64,000 nt of DNA from an uncultured Campylobacter sp. (lineage in GTDB: Bacteria > Campylobacterota > Campylobacteria > Campylobacterales > Campylobacteraceae): contig NZ_CALJPC010000071.1 of NCBI RefSeq assembly GCF_937981295.1, positions 62,001 through 126,000 of the forward strand. Reading direction: 5' to 3'. Positions 1 through 8,655 of the stretch are shown here, piece by piece (the first letter of the stretch is position 1; every line of letters starts with the position of its first letter). A program made the position numbers and the translations under genes. Under the pieces are notes generated by a model. It did not search any database, was not told the DNA's origin, and saw only the letters and a list, made by a program, of their open reading frames with translations.

Positions 1-889
1 GAGCGAAAAATTCCTCTATCTGCGCTTCGCTAGGTGGCATTTTGGGTTTTTGATTGCCACTTACAAAAGCCTCTATGGTCTCAAGCGGCGCGGTGTTTAC
101 GCAGCCCGGATACATCAGCTCGCTGACGTAGTAGTCCTTCGGCAGATCATTTCCTTTTACGCCTGTGCTCGCAAACAGCGGCTTTACGTAGTTTAAATTT
201 TCTTTAGCGATGATATTGTAACATTTTGAAGCGTTCATCGTGCCGATTTTGCCGGTAGGAAGGCCCGCCGCGACCATTTTTTCATCCAGTAACCTATCGA
301 AACGGCTAACGAAGATGCTAATTACGGTTTTTGGTAAATTTGCCTTAGGGAAATAACGGCGAAAGCCCGCGATACCCTCTTTTATCGCCTCGATACATTT
401 TGCGGTCTGCTCCGGCGAAAAAACCAAGGTCGCGTTTACGCTAATCCCCTTTTTTAGCAGATCGCGCATCGCTTCGTAGCCCGCCTTGGTCGCAGGGATT
501 TTTATCATAACGTTTGGCATGCCGATCGTGCTATATAGGTGCTTGCCCTCGCGATACATCGCCTCGGCGTCGTCTGCAAAGCACGGATCAACCTCGATGC
601 TCACAAAGCCGTCATCGCCGTTGATAAAATTTTTAAGCAGGCTCTCTGCCGCGCTTCTGATGTCCGCGGTGGCTAAAATTTCATACAGCTTTTTAGGCTC
701 TTTTTTTCTAAATTCCTCTTTGGCTGCATCGTATGCGGAGGAGCTTAGGATCGCATTTTTAAAGATCGTGGGATTGGAGGTAGCGCCGTTAATTATCCCT
801 TTTTTGATCAGCTCGTCGAAATCTTTATCGATAAAATCGCGCTCCAAAAAGTCGCACCAAAGGCTGAAATTTAGGGCTTTATCATACAT
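1..889 (-). CDS. tal: Transaldolase, C-terminal end missing (cut by window edge)
   Basis: Transaldolase of the non-oxidative pentose phosphate pathway, a cytosolic TIM-barrel enzyme that moves a dihydroxyacetone unit through a Schiff-base lysine. Reading the minus strand from the ATG at 889 gives about 296 residues with the family landmarks GATSNPTIF near the N-terminus, the Lys-containing VMIKIPAT segment and ASTGVKGND towards the end. The family is usually around 325 residues in Campylobacter, so about 30 are lost beyond base 1. The start overlaps the serB stop as ATGTATGA, which indicates translational coupling. The serB-tal order matches C. jejuni. The gene itself is certain; only its end is unseen. 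Confidence 0.93.
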   Translation of the reverse strand, partial: MYDKALNFSLWCDFLERDFIDKDFDELIKKGIINGATSNPTIFKNAILSSSAYDAAKEEFRKKEPKKLYEILATADIRSAAESLLKNFINGDDGFVSIEVDPCFADDAEAMYREGKHLYSTIGMPNVMIKIPATKAGYEAMRDLLKKGISVNATLVFSPEQTAKCIEAIKEGIAGFRRYFPKANLPKTVISIFVSRFDRLLDEKMVAAGLPTGKIGTMNASKCYNIIAKENLNYVKPLFASTGVKGNDLPKDYYVSELMYPGCVNTAPLETIEAFVSGNQKPKMPPSEAQIEEFFA

Positions 890-1505
890 ATTTCATAATC
901 TCCTTCAAATCCTTTTTTTCAATGCAGACGCTCGCGTGCTCTTTTAAAATTTCATTCGCGCAAAAGGCGATTTTAAGTCCCGCCTCGCGAAACATCGAAA
1001 CGTCGTTCGCGCCATCTCCCACGCACATTACCTCGCTTGCGCTTAGGCCCATCAGCGATTTAAGCTGCGCGAGCAGCGCCCCTTTTGAGTATCCAAACAT
1101 CATCTCGCCGCCGAAAAGCCCGGTTAAAATTCCGTTTTTTTCATGCAGATAGTTCGCAAAGCTCGCATCAAAGCCCAGTTTTTTCTGCGCGACGTCCGTG
1201 GCTAGATGAAATCCGCCGCTAAAGACGATCACTTTTATGCCTTTATTTTTCAGATACGCGATGATCTCGCTAGCGCCGCAAACAAAAGGCAGGCTTTCTG
1301 CGATAGCTTTGGCATCGCTAAGCTTCATCCCCTTTATAAGTGCCACTCGCTCGCTAAGGCTCTCGAAAAAATCAAGCTCGCCCGCCATCGCGCGCTTCGT
1401 AATTTCGCTAACTTGTCGCTGCGTGCCCATTTTAGCGGCGAAAAAACCTATCGTCTCGCCGTCCATCAGCGTAGAATCAAAGTCGAAAACACAAAGCTTT
1501 ATCAT
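882..1505 (-). CDS. serB: Phosphoserine phosphatase
   Basis: HAD-superfamily phosphatase of 207 residues that releases serine from O-phosphoserine, the last step of serine biosynthesis. HAD motif I is DFDSTLMDGE at residues 8-17 (Asp nucleophile and Asp+2), motif II is VFSGGF, and motif III/IV is CVGDGANDVSMF near residue 165. The length fits the short SerB form without an ACT domain. It starts with ATG at 1505, 31 bp after the phosphoesterase gene, and its stop overlaps the start of tal, so it belongs to the same minus-strand unit. Confidence 0.94.
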   Translation of the reverse strand: MIKLCVFDFDSTLMDGETIGFFAAKMGTQRQVSEITKRAMAGELDFFESLSERVALIKGMKLSDAKAIAESLPFVCGASEIIAYLKNKGIKVIVFSGGFHLATDVAQKKLGFDASFANYLHEKNGILTGLFGGEMMFGYSKGALLAQLKSLMGLSASEVMCVGDGANDVSMFREAGLKIAFCANEILKEHASVCIEKKDLKEIMKYV

Positions 1506-1536
1506 AAATATCCTCGCAAAAATTTAGGAATTATAG

Positions 1537-2271
1537 CTAATTTAAGTTTAAGTTTTTTGGAATTAGCATAAATTTTTCGCTTTTTGCGACCTCGTAAATT
1601 TTGCTCCTAACCCCGAACGAGCATAAATTTATATATTTTTTTTCGCCAAAATATAAAATTTCATCTTGATGATAATGCCCCTCGATGATCAAATTTGCCG
1701 CGTAAAAATCGATCTTCGGCGCGATTATATCCTTAAAATTTGGCATTTTTTTGTATAGATTTTTCCCTTCTTGCGATTTTAAGATTACTTTTGAAATTTT
1801 AAATTTTAAAGCGCGATCGAGCAGGTCCATAAATTTCAGAAAAGCTCTGTTTCGCAGCGAAAGCAGCGCAAACTGCATTAGACGCGGCAAAAACAGATCG
1901 CCGTGCGCGATCTGTACCGCCTCGTCGCTCTCGTAGATAAATTTAACGGGTTGCGCGCCGTTTGGATAAACTTTTGCGCGGGGAAAAATTTCGCGCAGAT
2001 TAAAATCGTGGTTGCCCTCGAAGTAAAAAATTTCGCATTTTTGCGACAGCTCGTTTATTAGCGCGATCTCCTCTTTGTAGAAGCGCTGCACGTAGGTCGT
2101 GTTTGCCAAAAAATCAAACATATCGCCCATCATAAAAATTTGGGGTGGCGGCGTAGGCTCAGCCTTCAGTGCGCGCAGAAATTTCAAAAATTGCGGTCTG
2201 CTCGCGCCCGCGTGCGCATCGCCGATAAAGATCGCGCCCGGTTTTATCGCCTGAATTTGATTATTTTGCAT
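1537..2271 (-). CDS. Metallophosphoesterase, LpxH-like (UDP-2,3-diacylglucosamine diphosphatase family)
   Basis: Calcineurin-like phosphoesterase of 244 residues. The di-metal motifs are in order: D-A-H (IFIGDAHAG, about residue 17), GDMFDF (about 48), GNHDFN (about 86), AHGD (about 119) and GHYH (about 197). This pattern, with GDxxD and GNHD, is typical of the LpxH family that cleaves UDP-diacylglucosamine to lipid X in lipid A synthesis. The presence of lpxB in the same gene cluster supports that role. Whether it is the true lipid A enzyme or a related phosphoesterase cannot be settled from sequence alone. The start is ATG at 2271. Confidence 0.75.
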   Translation of the reverse strand: MQNNQIQAIKPGAIFIGDAHAGASRPQFLKFLRALKAEPTPPPQIFMMGDMFDFLANTTYVQRFYKEEIALINELSQKCEIFYFEGNHDFNLREIFPRAKVYPNGAQPVKFIYESDEAVQIAHGDLFLPRLMQFALLSLRNRAFLKFMDLLDRALKFKISKVILKSQEGKNLYKKMPNFKDIIAPKIDFYAANLIIEGHYHQDEILYFGEKKYINLCSFGVRSKIYEVAKSEKFMLIPKNLNLN

Positions 2272-2314
2272 CTAGGCTCCCGCGCGTAACGGCTTTTGCG
2301 AAAAAGTTCATTGC

Positions 2315-3334
2315 TTAAATTCCGTGCGCGATACGCGGCAGTGCCGTAGCTTCGGCGAAACCGCACATTAAATTTGCGTTTGCGACCGCCTGCGACGATG
2401 CTCCGCGCAAAAGATTATCGATCGCCGAGTTGATCCAAATTTTATCGCCCGCAGTTTTTACAAAAATATCGCAAAAGTGCGTTCCTGCGACGTTTTTTAT
2501 ACTCACGGGCTCGCTACGGACGCGCACGAAAGGCTCGTTTTCGTAAAATTCCCGCAGCACCGCCTCTGCGTCCACGCTCTTTTGCAGCACGCCAAACGCG
2601 CTAACCAGCATTCCGCGCGTAATCGGCAGCAAATTCGGCACGAAAAGCGTGCTAAATCCGCCGCCTCTTAAAATTTGCAGCTGCTCCTTGATCTCGTCTG
2701 CGTGGCGATGCGAGATCGGCGAGTAGGCGCCCGCGTTTTCGTTTACGCTTACGAAATGGCTGCTTGCTTTAAGAGCCTTACCTGCGCCGCTTACTCCGCT
2801 TTTTGCGTCGATAAATACGCCGGTATCCGGATCGAGCAGCCGCACGAACGGCGCGAGCGCCAAAATAGAGCAGGTGGGATAGCAGCCAGGATTTGCCGTA
2901 AGCCGCGCGGTGCGGATCTTTTCGCGATTTAGCTCGGGCAGTCCGTAAACGGCGTGGGCTAAATTACGAGGGTCTAAATGAGCGGTGTAGTTTTTCTCGT
3001 AAAGCTCGCGGCTTAGGCGGTAATCAGCCGATAGATCAACTACCTTGACGTTTTTAAATTTTAAAATTTCACGGGCAAATTCCATCGCTTTTCCATGCGG
3101 CAGCGCCAAGAAAATAAGATCGCATCTTTGTGCCGCAACGCGAGCGTCCGCAGCTTCTACGCACATCTCAAACACGCCGCGAAGCTGTGGGAAAATTTCG
3201 CTTATCTCGCCCTGCGTCGAAGCTCCTAAATACGAAATTTCAAAGCCCGGGTGGGAAAGTAGAATTTTAATCAGCTCAAGCCCCGTATAGCCACTAACGC
3301 CGATGATGCCTACTTTTTTCACGCTAATTCTCAA
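2315..3334 (-). CDS. argC: N-acetyl-gamma-glutamyl-phosphate reductase
   Basis: NADPH-dependent reductase of 339 residues, third step of arginine biosynthesis. The N-terminal Rossmann motif is GIIGVSGYTGLEL (residues 9-21). The catalytic cysteine lies in NPGCYPT near residue 149, and the C-terminal GTHFCDIF and NLLRGASSQAV segments are typical of the family. It overlaps the 3' end of greA by 11 bp. The start is ATG at 3334. An alternative start at KKVGIIG is less likely because the upstream ATG is in frame and close. Confidence 0.94.
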   Translation of the reverse strand: MRISVKKVGIIGVSGYTGLELIKILLSHPGFEISYLGASTQGEISEIFPQLRGVFEMCVEAADARVAAQRCDLIFLALPHGKAMEFAREILKFKNVKVVDLSADYRLSRELYEKNYTAHLDPRNLAHAVYGLPELNREKIRTARLTANPGCYPTCSILALAPFVRLLDPDTGVFIDAKSGVSGAGKALKASSHFVSVNENAGAYSPISHRHADEIKEQLQILRGGGFSTLFVPNLLPITRGMLVSAFGVLQKSVDAEAVLREFYENEPFVRVRSEPVSIKNVAGTHFCDIFVKTAGDKIWINSAIDNLLRGASSQAVANANLMCGFAEATALPRIAHGI

Positions 3335-3815
3335 ATTTAATCGGCTTGTATTCGACGCTTAGAATTTCCACATCGCGTGTGCCTGATGGTAGCTGAAGCA
3401 CCACCTCATCGCCCTCGGCTTTGCCTAAAAGCTGGCGCGCAAGCGGCGTGTTTATATTGATGAGCTTGCGCGAGATGTCCGCCTCGCTAAGTCCTACGAT
3501 CGTGTAAACCTCCTCCCGCTCGGTCTCCACGTCCATAAAGGTAACGGTGGAGCCGAATTTTACGTGGTCGTGCTCGTAGGTGGAGGGATCGATGATTTTT
3601 GAGCGAGAGACGATGTCGCTAAGCTCGGCGATACGCGATAGCAAAAAAGCCTGCTCTTCGCGCGCTGCGTGGTACTCGGCGTTTTCTTTCAGATCGCCGT
3701 GTCCGCGCGCGATGTCGATCTGCTGCACGATGTGAGGCAGCTTCACGCTCTGAAGCTCTTTGAGCTCGGAGGTGATCTTTTCATATCCGTAAAGCGTCAT
3801 TGGTTCGGTCGTCAT
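3324..3815 (-). CDS. greA: Transcription elongation factor GreA
   Basis: Cytosolic factor of 163 residues that stimulates cleavage of backtracked transcripts by RNA polymerase. The N-terminal coiled coil contains ARGHGDLKENAEYHAAREEQ (residues 37-56), with the acidic tip residues, and the C-terminal FKBP-like domain follows. Length matches the family (about 160). It follows lpxB after 48 bp and overlaps argC, consistent with the lpxB-greA neighbourhood in C. jejuni. A GGAAGA-type ribosome binding site precedes the ATG at 3815. Confidence 0.96.
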   Translation of the reverse strand: MTTEPMTLYGYEKITSELKELQSVKLPHIVQQIDIARGHGDLKENAEYHAAREEQAFLLSRIAELSDIVSRSKIIDPSTYEHDHVKFGSTVTFMDVETEREEVYTIVGLSEADISRKLININTPLARQLLGKAEGDEVVLQLPSGTRDVEILSVEYKPIKFEN

Positions 3816-3863
3816 AATCTTCCTTTCTTTTTATCAAATTATATAAGCTTTAGCCTTAAAATT

Positions 3864-5051
3864 TTAGCTCGCAGGCTGCGTTAAAATTTTTGCCACGTTT
3901 TCGCTGGAGCCGAATTTCAGATAATCTCGCAGCTTTTCGCTCGCAAGTTTAAATTTCGCGGCGTCGCAGCGCTCGTATGCGGCGAGTAGGTTTTGCGCGC
4001 TTACTTCGGATTGCAAAAGCTCCTCATGTAGCGGCTCCTCGCCCAAAAAATCAAAAATAATATTCGCAAGCCCCACGTGCTTTAGCTTTACGAGCTTTCG
4101 CGCGAGCCAAACGTCAAACGCGCGAGCCTTGTAGCACAGCACGAACGGAGTGCCGATGAGCGCCGCCTCAAGCGTCGCCGTACCCGAGCAGATGAAGGCA
4201 AAATCGCAATCCTTAAGCGTGGCGGGAGTATCGTTTGCGATGCTAAAGCCGCCCAGAGGCCCGTAAATTTCATCTCTTTGATCCATCAGATGCGGCGGGA
4301 TTATTAAGACTCGCTCGCTATTTTCAAATTTAGGCACAAGGGCTCTAAAAATCGGCATCAGTCTTGAAATTTCAGCCCTGCGCGAGCCCGGCATAAAGGC
4401 GATCTTGCCCTGCTTTTCGTAGCTTGTTTTTTGGAATTTTATCTCATCAAGCAGCGGATGTCCCACGAAAGAGTATTTTGCGGTTTTAGCGCTTTGGCTG
4501 CTTTGGTGCGCGGCATCCTCTTTCGGCGCAGCGTCTTTATCTTTTGTTTCTTGTAGCGCCGCGTCTTTGCTCTCCGCTTCTTGCGACACGGCACTTTTAT
4601 CTCCCTTGTAATCCGTGCCGAAAAATTTCGCCTCAAAAGGCCAGATGGAGAGCAGATTGTCGCAAAACGCCTTCAGCTTCTCCGCTCTGTGTGGCTTCCA
4701 TGCCCAAACCTGCGGCAGGATATAATATGAAATTTCCGCGCGCGCGCTGCTTTCTTTGATCGCGCGGGCAAGCGGCAGATTAAACGCGGGCGAGTCGATC
4801 AAAAGCACGCGATCGCACTCCGCCGTAAGCCGCGTCATCTGCGCCATCGCGCGCTTGGCTTTTAAAATCAGCGGCAGAATTTCAACAAAGCCCATCGCCG
4901 AAAACTCGCTGCTTTTGTATATCGGCGAACCCAGCTTTTCATCGAAAATTCCGCAAATCTCGCAAGCGGGATCGAGTTTTTTAAGATGCGCTAGAACCTC
5001 TTTAAAATGCAGATTCGCCGAGGGTTCTAGGCAAGAAATTAAATATTTCAA
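3864..5051 (-). CDS. lpxB: Lipid-A-disaccharide synthase with a low-complexity insertion
   Basis: Membrane-associated glycosyltransferase (GT19) that joins UDP-diacylglucosamine to lipid X in lipid A synthesis. Landmarks are SCLEPSANLH near the N-terminus, ISYYILPQVWAWKP (about residues 107-120), FMPGSRRAEISRL, SGTATLEAALIGTPFVLCYK and KHVGLANII. The protein has 395 residues against about 360 in relatives. The excess is a charged Ala/Lys/Asp/Gln-rich segment at about residues 149-192, in which a pattern like QETKDKDAAP repeats. The start appears to be TTG at 5051, giving MKYLISC, with AAAAGG upstream; no nearby in-frame ATG fits the family N-terminus. Confidence 0.93.
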   Translation of the reverse strand: MKYLISCLEPSANLHFKEVLAHLKKLDPACEICGIFDEKLGSPIYKSSEFSAMGFVEILPLILKAKRAMAQMTRLTAECDRVLLIDSPAFNLPLARAIKESSARAEISYYILPQVWAWKPHRAEKLKAFCDNLLSIWPFEAKFFGTDYKGDKSAVSQEAESKDAALQETKDKDAAPKEDAAHQSSQSAKTAKYSFVGHPLLDEIKFQKTSYEKQGKIAFMPGSRRAEISRLMPIFRALVPKFENSERVLIIPPHLMDQRDEIYGPLGGFSIANDTPATLKDCDFAFICSGTATLEAALIGTPFVLCYKARAFDVWLARKLVKLKHVGLANIIFDFLGEEPLHEELLQSEVSAQNLLAAYERCDAAKFKLASEKLRDYLKFGSSENVAKILTQPAS

Positions 5052-5119
5052 ATTTAGCCTTTTAAATTTTTGTTAATTATAGCAAAATGTGCTAAAATTA
5101 AGCCGACAAAGGATTTAAG

Positions 5120-5620
5120 ATGAGAAATTTTAAAATTTTAGCGCTATGCGGCGCGTTCGTGATGTTGCTAGGCGGTTGCGGCGCGGCTAAATACCAAAAG
5201 CGTCAAGTCACCGAGGATCCCGCAGTAACGGCGCGTTTTGAGGCGCTTAGTAAGCTAGGCTCGCCCGCACTCGTCGCTAAAGCCGCAGCTAGCGAGATCG
5301 CAGCAGACGTAGGCGGCGCCAAGCCCCACGTTAAGGTCGCGCAGTTTGCCTTCCTCGAAGAAATTAGCGCACAAGGAAGCGATCTGATCTATGCCTACTC
5401 GCTAAGCCCTGGCTGGGCGAGCCTGAAAAGCTCCGATCGGCAAAAATATCTCAAATTGCTAGCCAAGGATATTACCGAAAATGACTGCAACGCACCTAGT
5501 ACGCGAGCTTTATTGCGAAGCGGAGTGCGCGAAGTGCACCGATTTTTCTACGATTATCCAAGCTCGCATCTACTTGATTCGCAAGTAAGTGAGGAGATAT
5601 GCCGTAAAGCGGAGTTGTAG
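5120..5620 (+). CDS. Predicted outer-membrane or periplasmic lipoprotein, unknown function
   Basis: A 166-residue protein with a clear lipoprotein signal: basic MRNFK, a hydrophobic stretch, and lipobox LGGC with Cys20. After the signal it is soluble and mostly helical, with KLGSPALVAKAAASEI and a C-terminal half containing several Cys (NDCNAP, EEICRK). I do not recognise the family. An AAAGGA ribosome binding site lies just upstream of the ATG. It is divergent from lpxB with a short shared spacer, so the two promoters probably lie in 5052-5110. Confidence 0.72.
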   Translation: MRNFKILALCGAFVMLLGGCGAAKYQKRQVTEDPAVTARFEALSKLGSPALVAKAAASEIAADVGGAKPHVKVAQFAFLEEISAQGSDLIYAYSLSPGWASLKSSDRQKYLKLLAKDITENDCNAPSTRALLRSGVREVHRFFYDYPSSHLLDSQVSEEICRKAEL

Positions 5621-6034
5621 AATATCTCGCATAATTTTATGCCGCGGATTTACATCGGCGCGAAAGCGAAATTTTATGGTGTAAAATCTGTGATAATTTA
5701 AAAGGCGAAATTTTGTGGCGAGTTGCGGAGTGCGGTCGCAAAATTTAATTTAAGGAATTTCGAAAACGAAATTTAGGCGATGAAATTGCGTGGCAGGCTA
5801 TAAAATTTGCAGCGAAAAAAGATAAAATTTCGTAGCAAAAAGACGGAATTTTTCTATGAATTTTGTAATCTAAGTTCGTGATGGAATTTTTGCGAAAAAA
5901 TTTGGCACGATGAAATTTTACGCCGCGCAAGCTAAGTAGCAATTTTTGCATAGTAAAGAATTGAGCGTTAGAATTTTTGCAGATAGAATTCCGCCCCGAT
6001 AGGTCTGTCGTGAAATTTTAGCTAAAGAGAGAAT
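5621..6034. repeat. Intergenic stretch filled with AAATTT-type words
   Basis: No gene is visible in about 410 bp. The sequence is a patchwork of short units such as gcGAAATTTTa, tgGAATTTTTG and taAAATTTG, roughly every 20-30 bp. The short minus-strand frame at 5745-5951 only translates these units and has no ribosome binding site. A surE promoter may lie near its right end. Confidence 0.6.
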
Positions 6035-6814
6035 ATGAAAGAAATTTTAATCACCAATGACGACGGATTCGAAGCGCGCGGTCTTTTAGAGCTCGCAAGC
6101 GCGCTAAGATCGGTCGCAAACGTCACCATCGTAGCGCCGAGCTCGGAAAAATCGGCATGCTCGCACTCGCTCACGCTCACGCGCCCGCTTAGATTTGTAA
6201 AGCTCGATGACGGATTTTTTAAACTCGACGACGCTACGCCCGCAGACTGCGTGTATTTGGCGCTCCGCGCGCTGTATAACCGAAAGCCCGATCTCGTGGT
6301 AAGCGGCATAAATCACGGCGCCAACGTCGCGGAGGACGTGACCTATTCGGGCACTTGCGGAGGCGCGATGGAGGGGGTTTTGCAAGGCATTCCCGCGCTT
6401 GCGGTGAGCCAGTTTTACGTCGCGGACTCGCTGCAGCGGTACGGATTTGATCTTGCATGCGAGCTCGCGGTGGAGCTGGTTGAAAAAATCTTTAAAAACG
6501 GCTTTCCTCTGCCGCTGAAGCAGTTTTTAAATTTAAACGTTCCTGCCGTCTCAAAGCAAGATTTTAAGGGGCTTTCGGTTGCTGCGTGCGGCGAGAAGCT
6601 CTACGATACCGACGCGCAGCTAAACCGCAATCCGCGTGGAATTGAGTATTATTGGCTCGGCAAATCTACGCTCAGTTTTGATGCAAGCAAAAACGAAAAT
6701 AGCGACATTTCGGTACTTTTTGAGGGGCGGGCGACGTTAAGTCCGATCAAGCTAAATTTGACCGCGCACGAGCAGATGAGCGCGCTAGAAAGGTGGATGA
6801 AAAACGATGAGTGA
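6035..6814 (+). CDS. surE: 5'-nucleotidase SurE
   Basis: Metal-dependent nucleoside monophosphatase/survival protein of 259 residues. The N-terminus MKEILITNDDGFEARG carries the metal-binding DD pair (about residues 8-10). Other landmarks are APSSEKSACSHSLTL, DATPADCVYLA, DLVVSGINHGANVAEDVTYSGT and AMEGVLQGIPALAVS. Length and motifs are typical. The ATG at 6035 is preceded by AAAGAGAGAAT. Its stop overlaps the start of the next gene by 8 bp, the same surE-ThiF order as in C. jejuni. Confidence 0.96.
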   Translation: MKEILITNDDGFEARGLLELASALRSVANVTIVAPSSEKSACSHSLTLTRPLRFVKLDDGFFKLDDATPADCVYLALRALYNRKPDLVVSGINHGANVAEDVTYSGTCGGAMEGVLQGIPALAVSQFYVADSLQRYGFDLACELAVELVEKIFKNGFPLPLKQFLNLNVPAVSKQDFKGLSVAACGEKLYDTDAQLNRNPRGIEYYWLGKSTLSFDASKNENSDISVLFEGRATLSPIKLNLTAHEQMSALERWMKNDE

Positions 6815-7472
6815 GGTCGTAGTAGACCGCTTTTCGCGCTCGCGCCTGCTTTTCGGCGAGGATTTTGCAAGGCTTCAAAGCGCTAAAATTTTAATCTGCG
6901 GCTGCGGCGGCGTGGGTGGAGCGGCGATAGAGGCGCTGTACCGCAGCGGCGCGGTAAATCTAAGCGTGATCGATTGCGATCGCTTCGAGATAACCAACCA
7001 AAATCGCCAGCTTGGAAGCGAGTGCCTAGGCGAGCTAAAATGCGAGGTTTTCGCGCGCAAATTTAAAGGCGTGAGCTCGATCGCCGCTAGGATCGGCGAG
7101 GAATTTTTGTCGGAATTTGATCTGGCAAAATTTGATTTCGTAATCGACGCTATCGATGACGTGGGCGCTAAGATCGCTCTTGCGCTGCGCTGCAGTGAGG
7201 CTGGCGTAGGGTTTGTAAGCTCGATGGGCGGCGCAAAGAGGCTCGATCCCGCTAGGACCGAAATCCGCTCAATCTGGCAGACGCAAGGCGATCCGCTCGC
7301 GCGCAAGATCAGATATGAGCTGCGAAAGCGCGGCTTTGCGGGCGATTTTGACGTCGTCTGCTCTAGCGAGCCGCCGCGCGTCAAATCGATGGGCAGCTTC
7401 ATGGGCGTGACTGCGAGCTTCGGGCTTTTCATCGCAAGCTACGTCGTGCGCAGGCTGATAGGCGATCGATAA
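6807..7472 (+). CDS. ThiF/TcdA-family E1-like enzyme (probable tRNA t6A dehydratase)
   Basis: A 221-residue adenylating enzyme of the ThiF/MoeB/TcdA superfamily. The nucleotide-binding loop is ILICGCGGVGGAAIEAL (about residues 28-44), followed by DCDRFEITNQNRQ with the adenylation Arg/Asn residues and a VIDAIDDVGAKIAL stretch. RIRSIWQTQGDPLARKIR-like sequence and CSSEPP near the C-terminus resemble TcdA (YgdL), which cyclises N6-threonylcarbamoyladenosine in tRNA. A role in thiamine or molybdopterin sulfur transfer is possible but less likely. It is translationally coupled to surE. Confidence 0.85.
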   Translation: MSEVVVDRFSRSRLLFGEDFARLQSAKILICGCGGVGGAAIEALYRSGAVNLSVIDCDRFEITNQNRQLGSECLGELKCEVFARKFKGVSSIAARIGEEFLSEFDLAKFDFVIDAIDDVGAKIALALRCSEAGVGFVSSMGGAKRLDPARTEIRSIWQTQGDPLARKIRYELRKRGFAGDFDVVCSSEPPRVKSMGSFMGVTASFGLFIASYVVRRLIGDR

Positions 7473-8155
7473 ATTTAAACGCTTAAAATTTCATATCGTT
7501 TCGGCGCACGGCTCCGCCTGATCGTGTTTTGCGGTTAAATTTTAGATATTTTGAACTTTGGATCCGAGCGCGCTCTGCGTGCGGTACGGCGCGGCAAGTG
7601 CTTTGCGGACGCGCGCGCGGTTAAAATTCAAAAGCGGCGAAAGCGGAATTTTACCAGACGACGAAGATAAAATTTGCTCGGCGCGAAAGTGAAATTTCGT
7701 TCGCCACGAAGGATAAAATTTTATCCGCAAAGATCGGCGCTCACGCGCGAGATGAAATTTAAGGACCGCGCGAGCTACACGCACATGCCGATGTATACGG
7801 CGCGCAGTTTTAACAAGCCAGATAGCGGTCTAGGATTAAAATTTAAATACGCGGGTCGCGAACTTGCTCGTGAGCGAAATTTAAGCAAGCCAAGTTTACG
7901 CAAATGTTCTTTGCGGCGGATTTTCGCAGCAGCGCGATTTGAAATTTTATCGCAGTTGCGCGCGCTTTTTGATGCAAAAAGAGGCGCACCCAGGCAAGCA
8001 AAACTAAATTAGCGCGCATCGGCCACCACGTAGCGCCTAAATAGCGTAAAGTGTAAGCGAGGCTCAAGCAAACGCAGCGGCAAGCTTACTTCTAAATTCC
8101 ATTTTTTACCGCTCGCAAAAAGCGGAATTTAGAAATTTAATTTAAAGGAGCAGCG
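7473..8155. repeat. Gene-poor intergenic region with AAATTT-type words
   Basis: About 680 bp with no convincing gene. Reading frames at 7674-8012 (plus) and 7542-7784 (minus) translate repeated KFY/KFR-type units from AAATTT words and have no family signature. The last 70 bp hold an inverted repeat and the ribosome binding site of the nitroreductase gene. Confidence 0.6.
8090..8134 (+). promoter_or_regulatory. Inverted repeat in the nitroreductase leader
   Basis: TTCTAAATTCC at 8090-8100 is exactly complementary to GGAATTTAGAA at 8124-8134. A smaller alternative hairpin, CCGCT (8109-8113) with AGCGG (8121-8125), would compete for part of the right arm. The structure ends about 12 bp before the AAAGGAG ribosome binding site. 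It could be a leader structure, an operator or a terminator for leaky upstream transcription. Confidence 0.4.
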
Positions 8156-8653
8156 ATGAATGAAATTTTTACACGCACGAGCGTGCGAAACTTTACCGAG
8201 AAAATGCCGAGCGACGATCAGATTGAGCTCGTGCTAAAAGCCGCGATGCAAGCCCCTAGCGCGGGCAACCAGCGCTCATGGGAGTTTTACGTAGTGCGCG
8301 ACCGCACCGCGCTTACGCTACTTAGCAGCGTCGGCACCTACGGCGGCTGCACGAAAGATGCGCCGCTTGCAATCGTAGTTTGCACGCGCAAAAGCGGCTT
8401 AAAATTCCAGCCCTACGCTCGCTACGACTGCGCTTGTGCGGCAGAAAATCTCTGGCTGGCGGCGCACCATTTGGGGCTTGGCACCACGTGGCTGGGCGTA
8501 GCGCCCGATATTTACGCGATGGAGCGCGTAAGAGAAATTTTGGATCTGCCTGGGCATTTAGAGGCGTTTTGCATTATGCCTTTGGGCTTTCCGTCTCGCG
8601 TCACAAAGGCGCATTCACGTTTTGAGCCCGCTAAAATTCACTTCGTAGACTAG
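8156..8653 (+). CDS. Nitroreductase-family flavoprotein
   Basis: A 165-residue FMN-dependent oxidoreductase of the nitroreductase superfamily, short form. Landmarks are RTSVRNFTEK near residues 8-17 (FMN phosphate contacts), AAMQAPSAGNQRSWEF (29-44), the DCACAAENLWLAAHHLGLGTTWLG segment (about 95-118) and FCIMPLGFPS near the C-terminus. The physiological substrate is unknown. AAAGGAG precedes the ATG. The modD gene follows after 2 bp, so the two are probably co-transcribed. Confidence 0.9.
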   Translation: MNEIFTRTSVRNFTEKMPSDDQIELVLKAAMQAPSAGNQRSWEFYVVRDRTALTLLSSVGTYGGCTKDAPLAIVVCTRKSGLKFQPYARYDCACAAENLWLAAHHLGLGTTWLGVAPDIYAMERVREILDLPGHLEAFCIMPLGFPSRVTKAHSRFEPAKIHFVD

Positions 8654-8655
8654 AT

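Noticed and set aside
7674..8012. A 112-codon plus-strand frame upstream of the nitroreductase
   Set aside because: Composition follows the repeat words, no ribosome binding site, no resemblance to a family.
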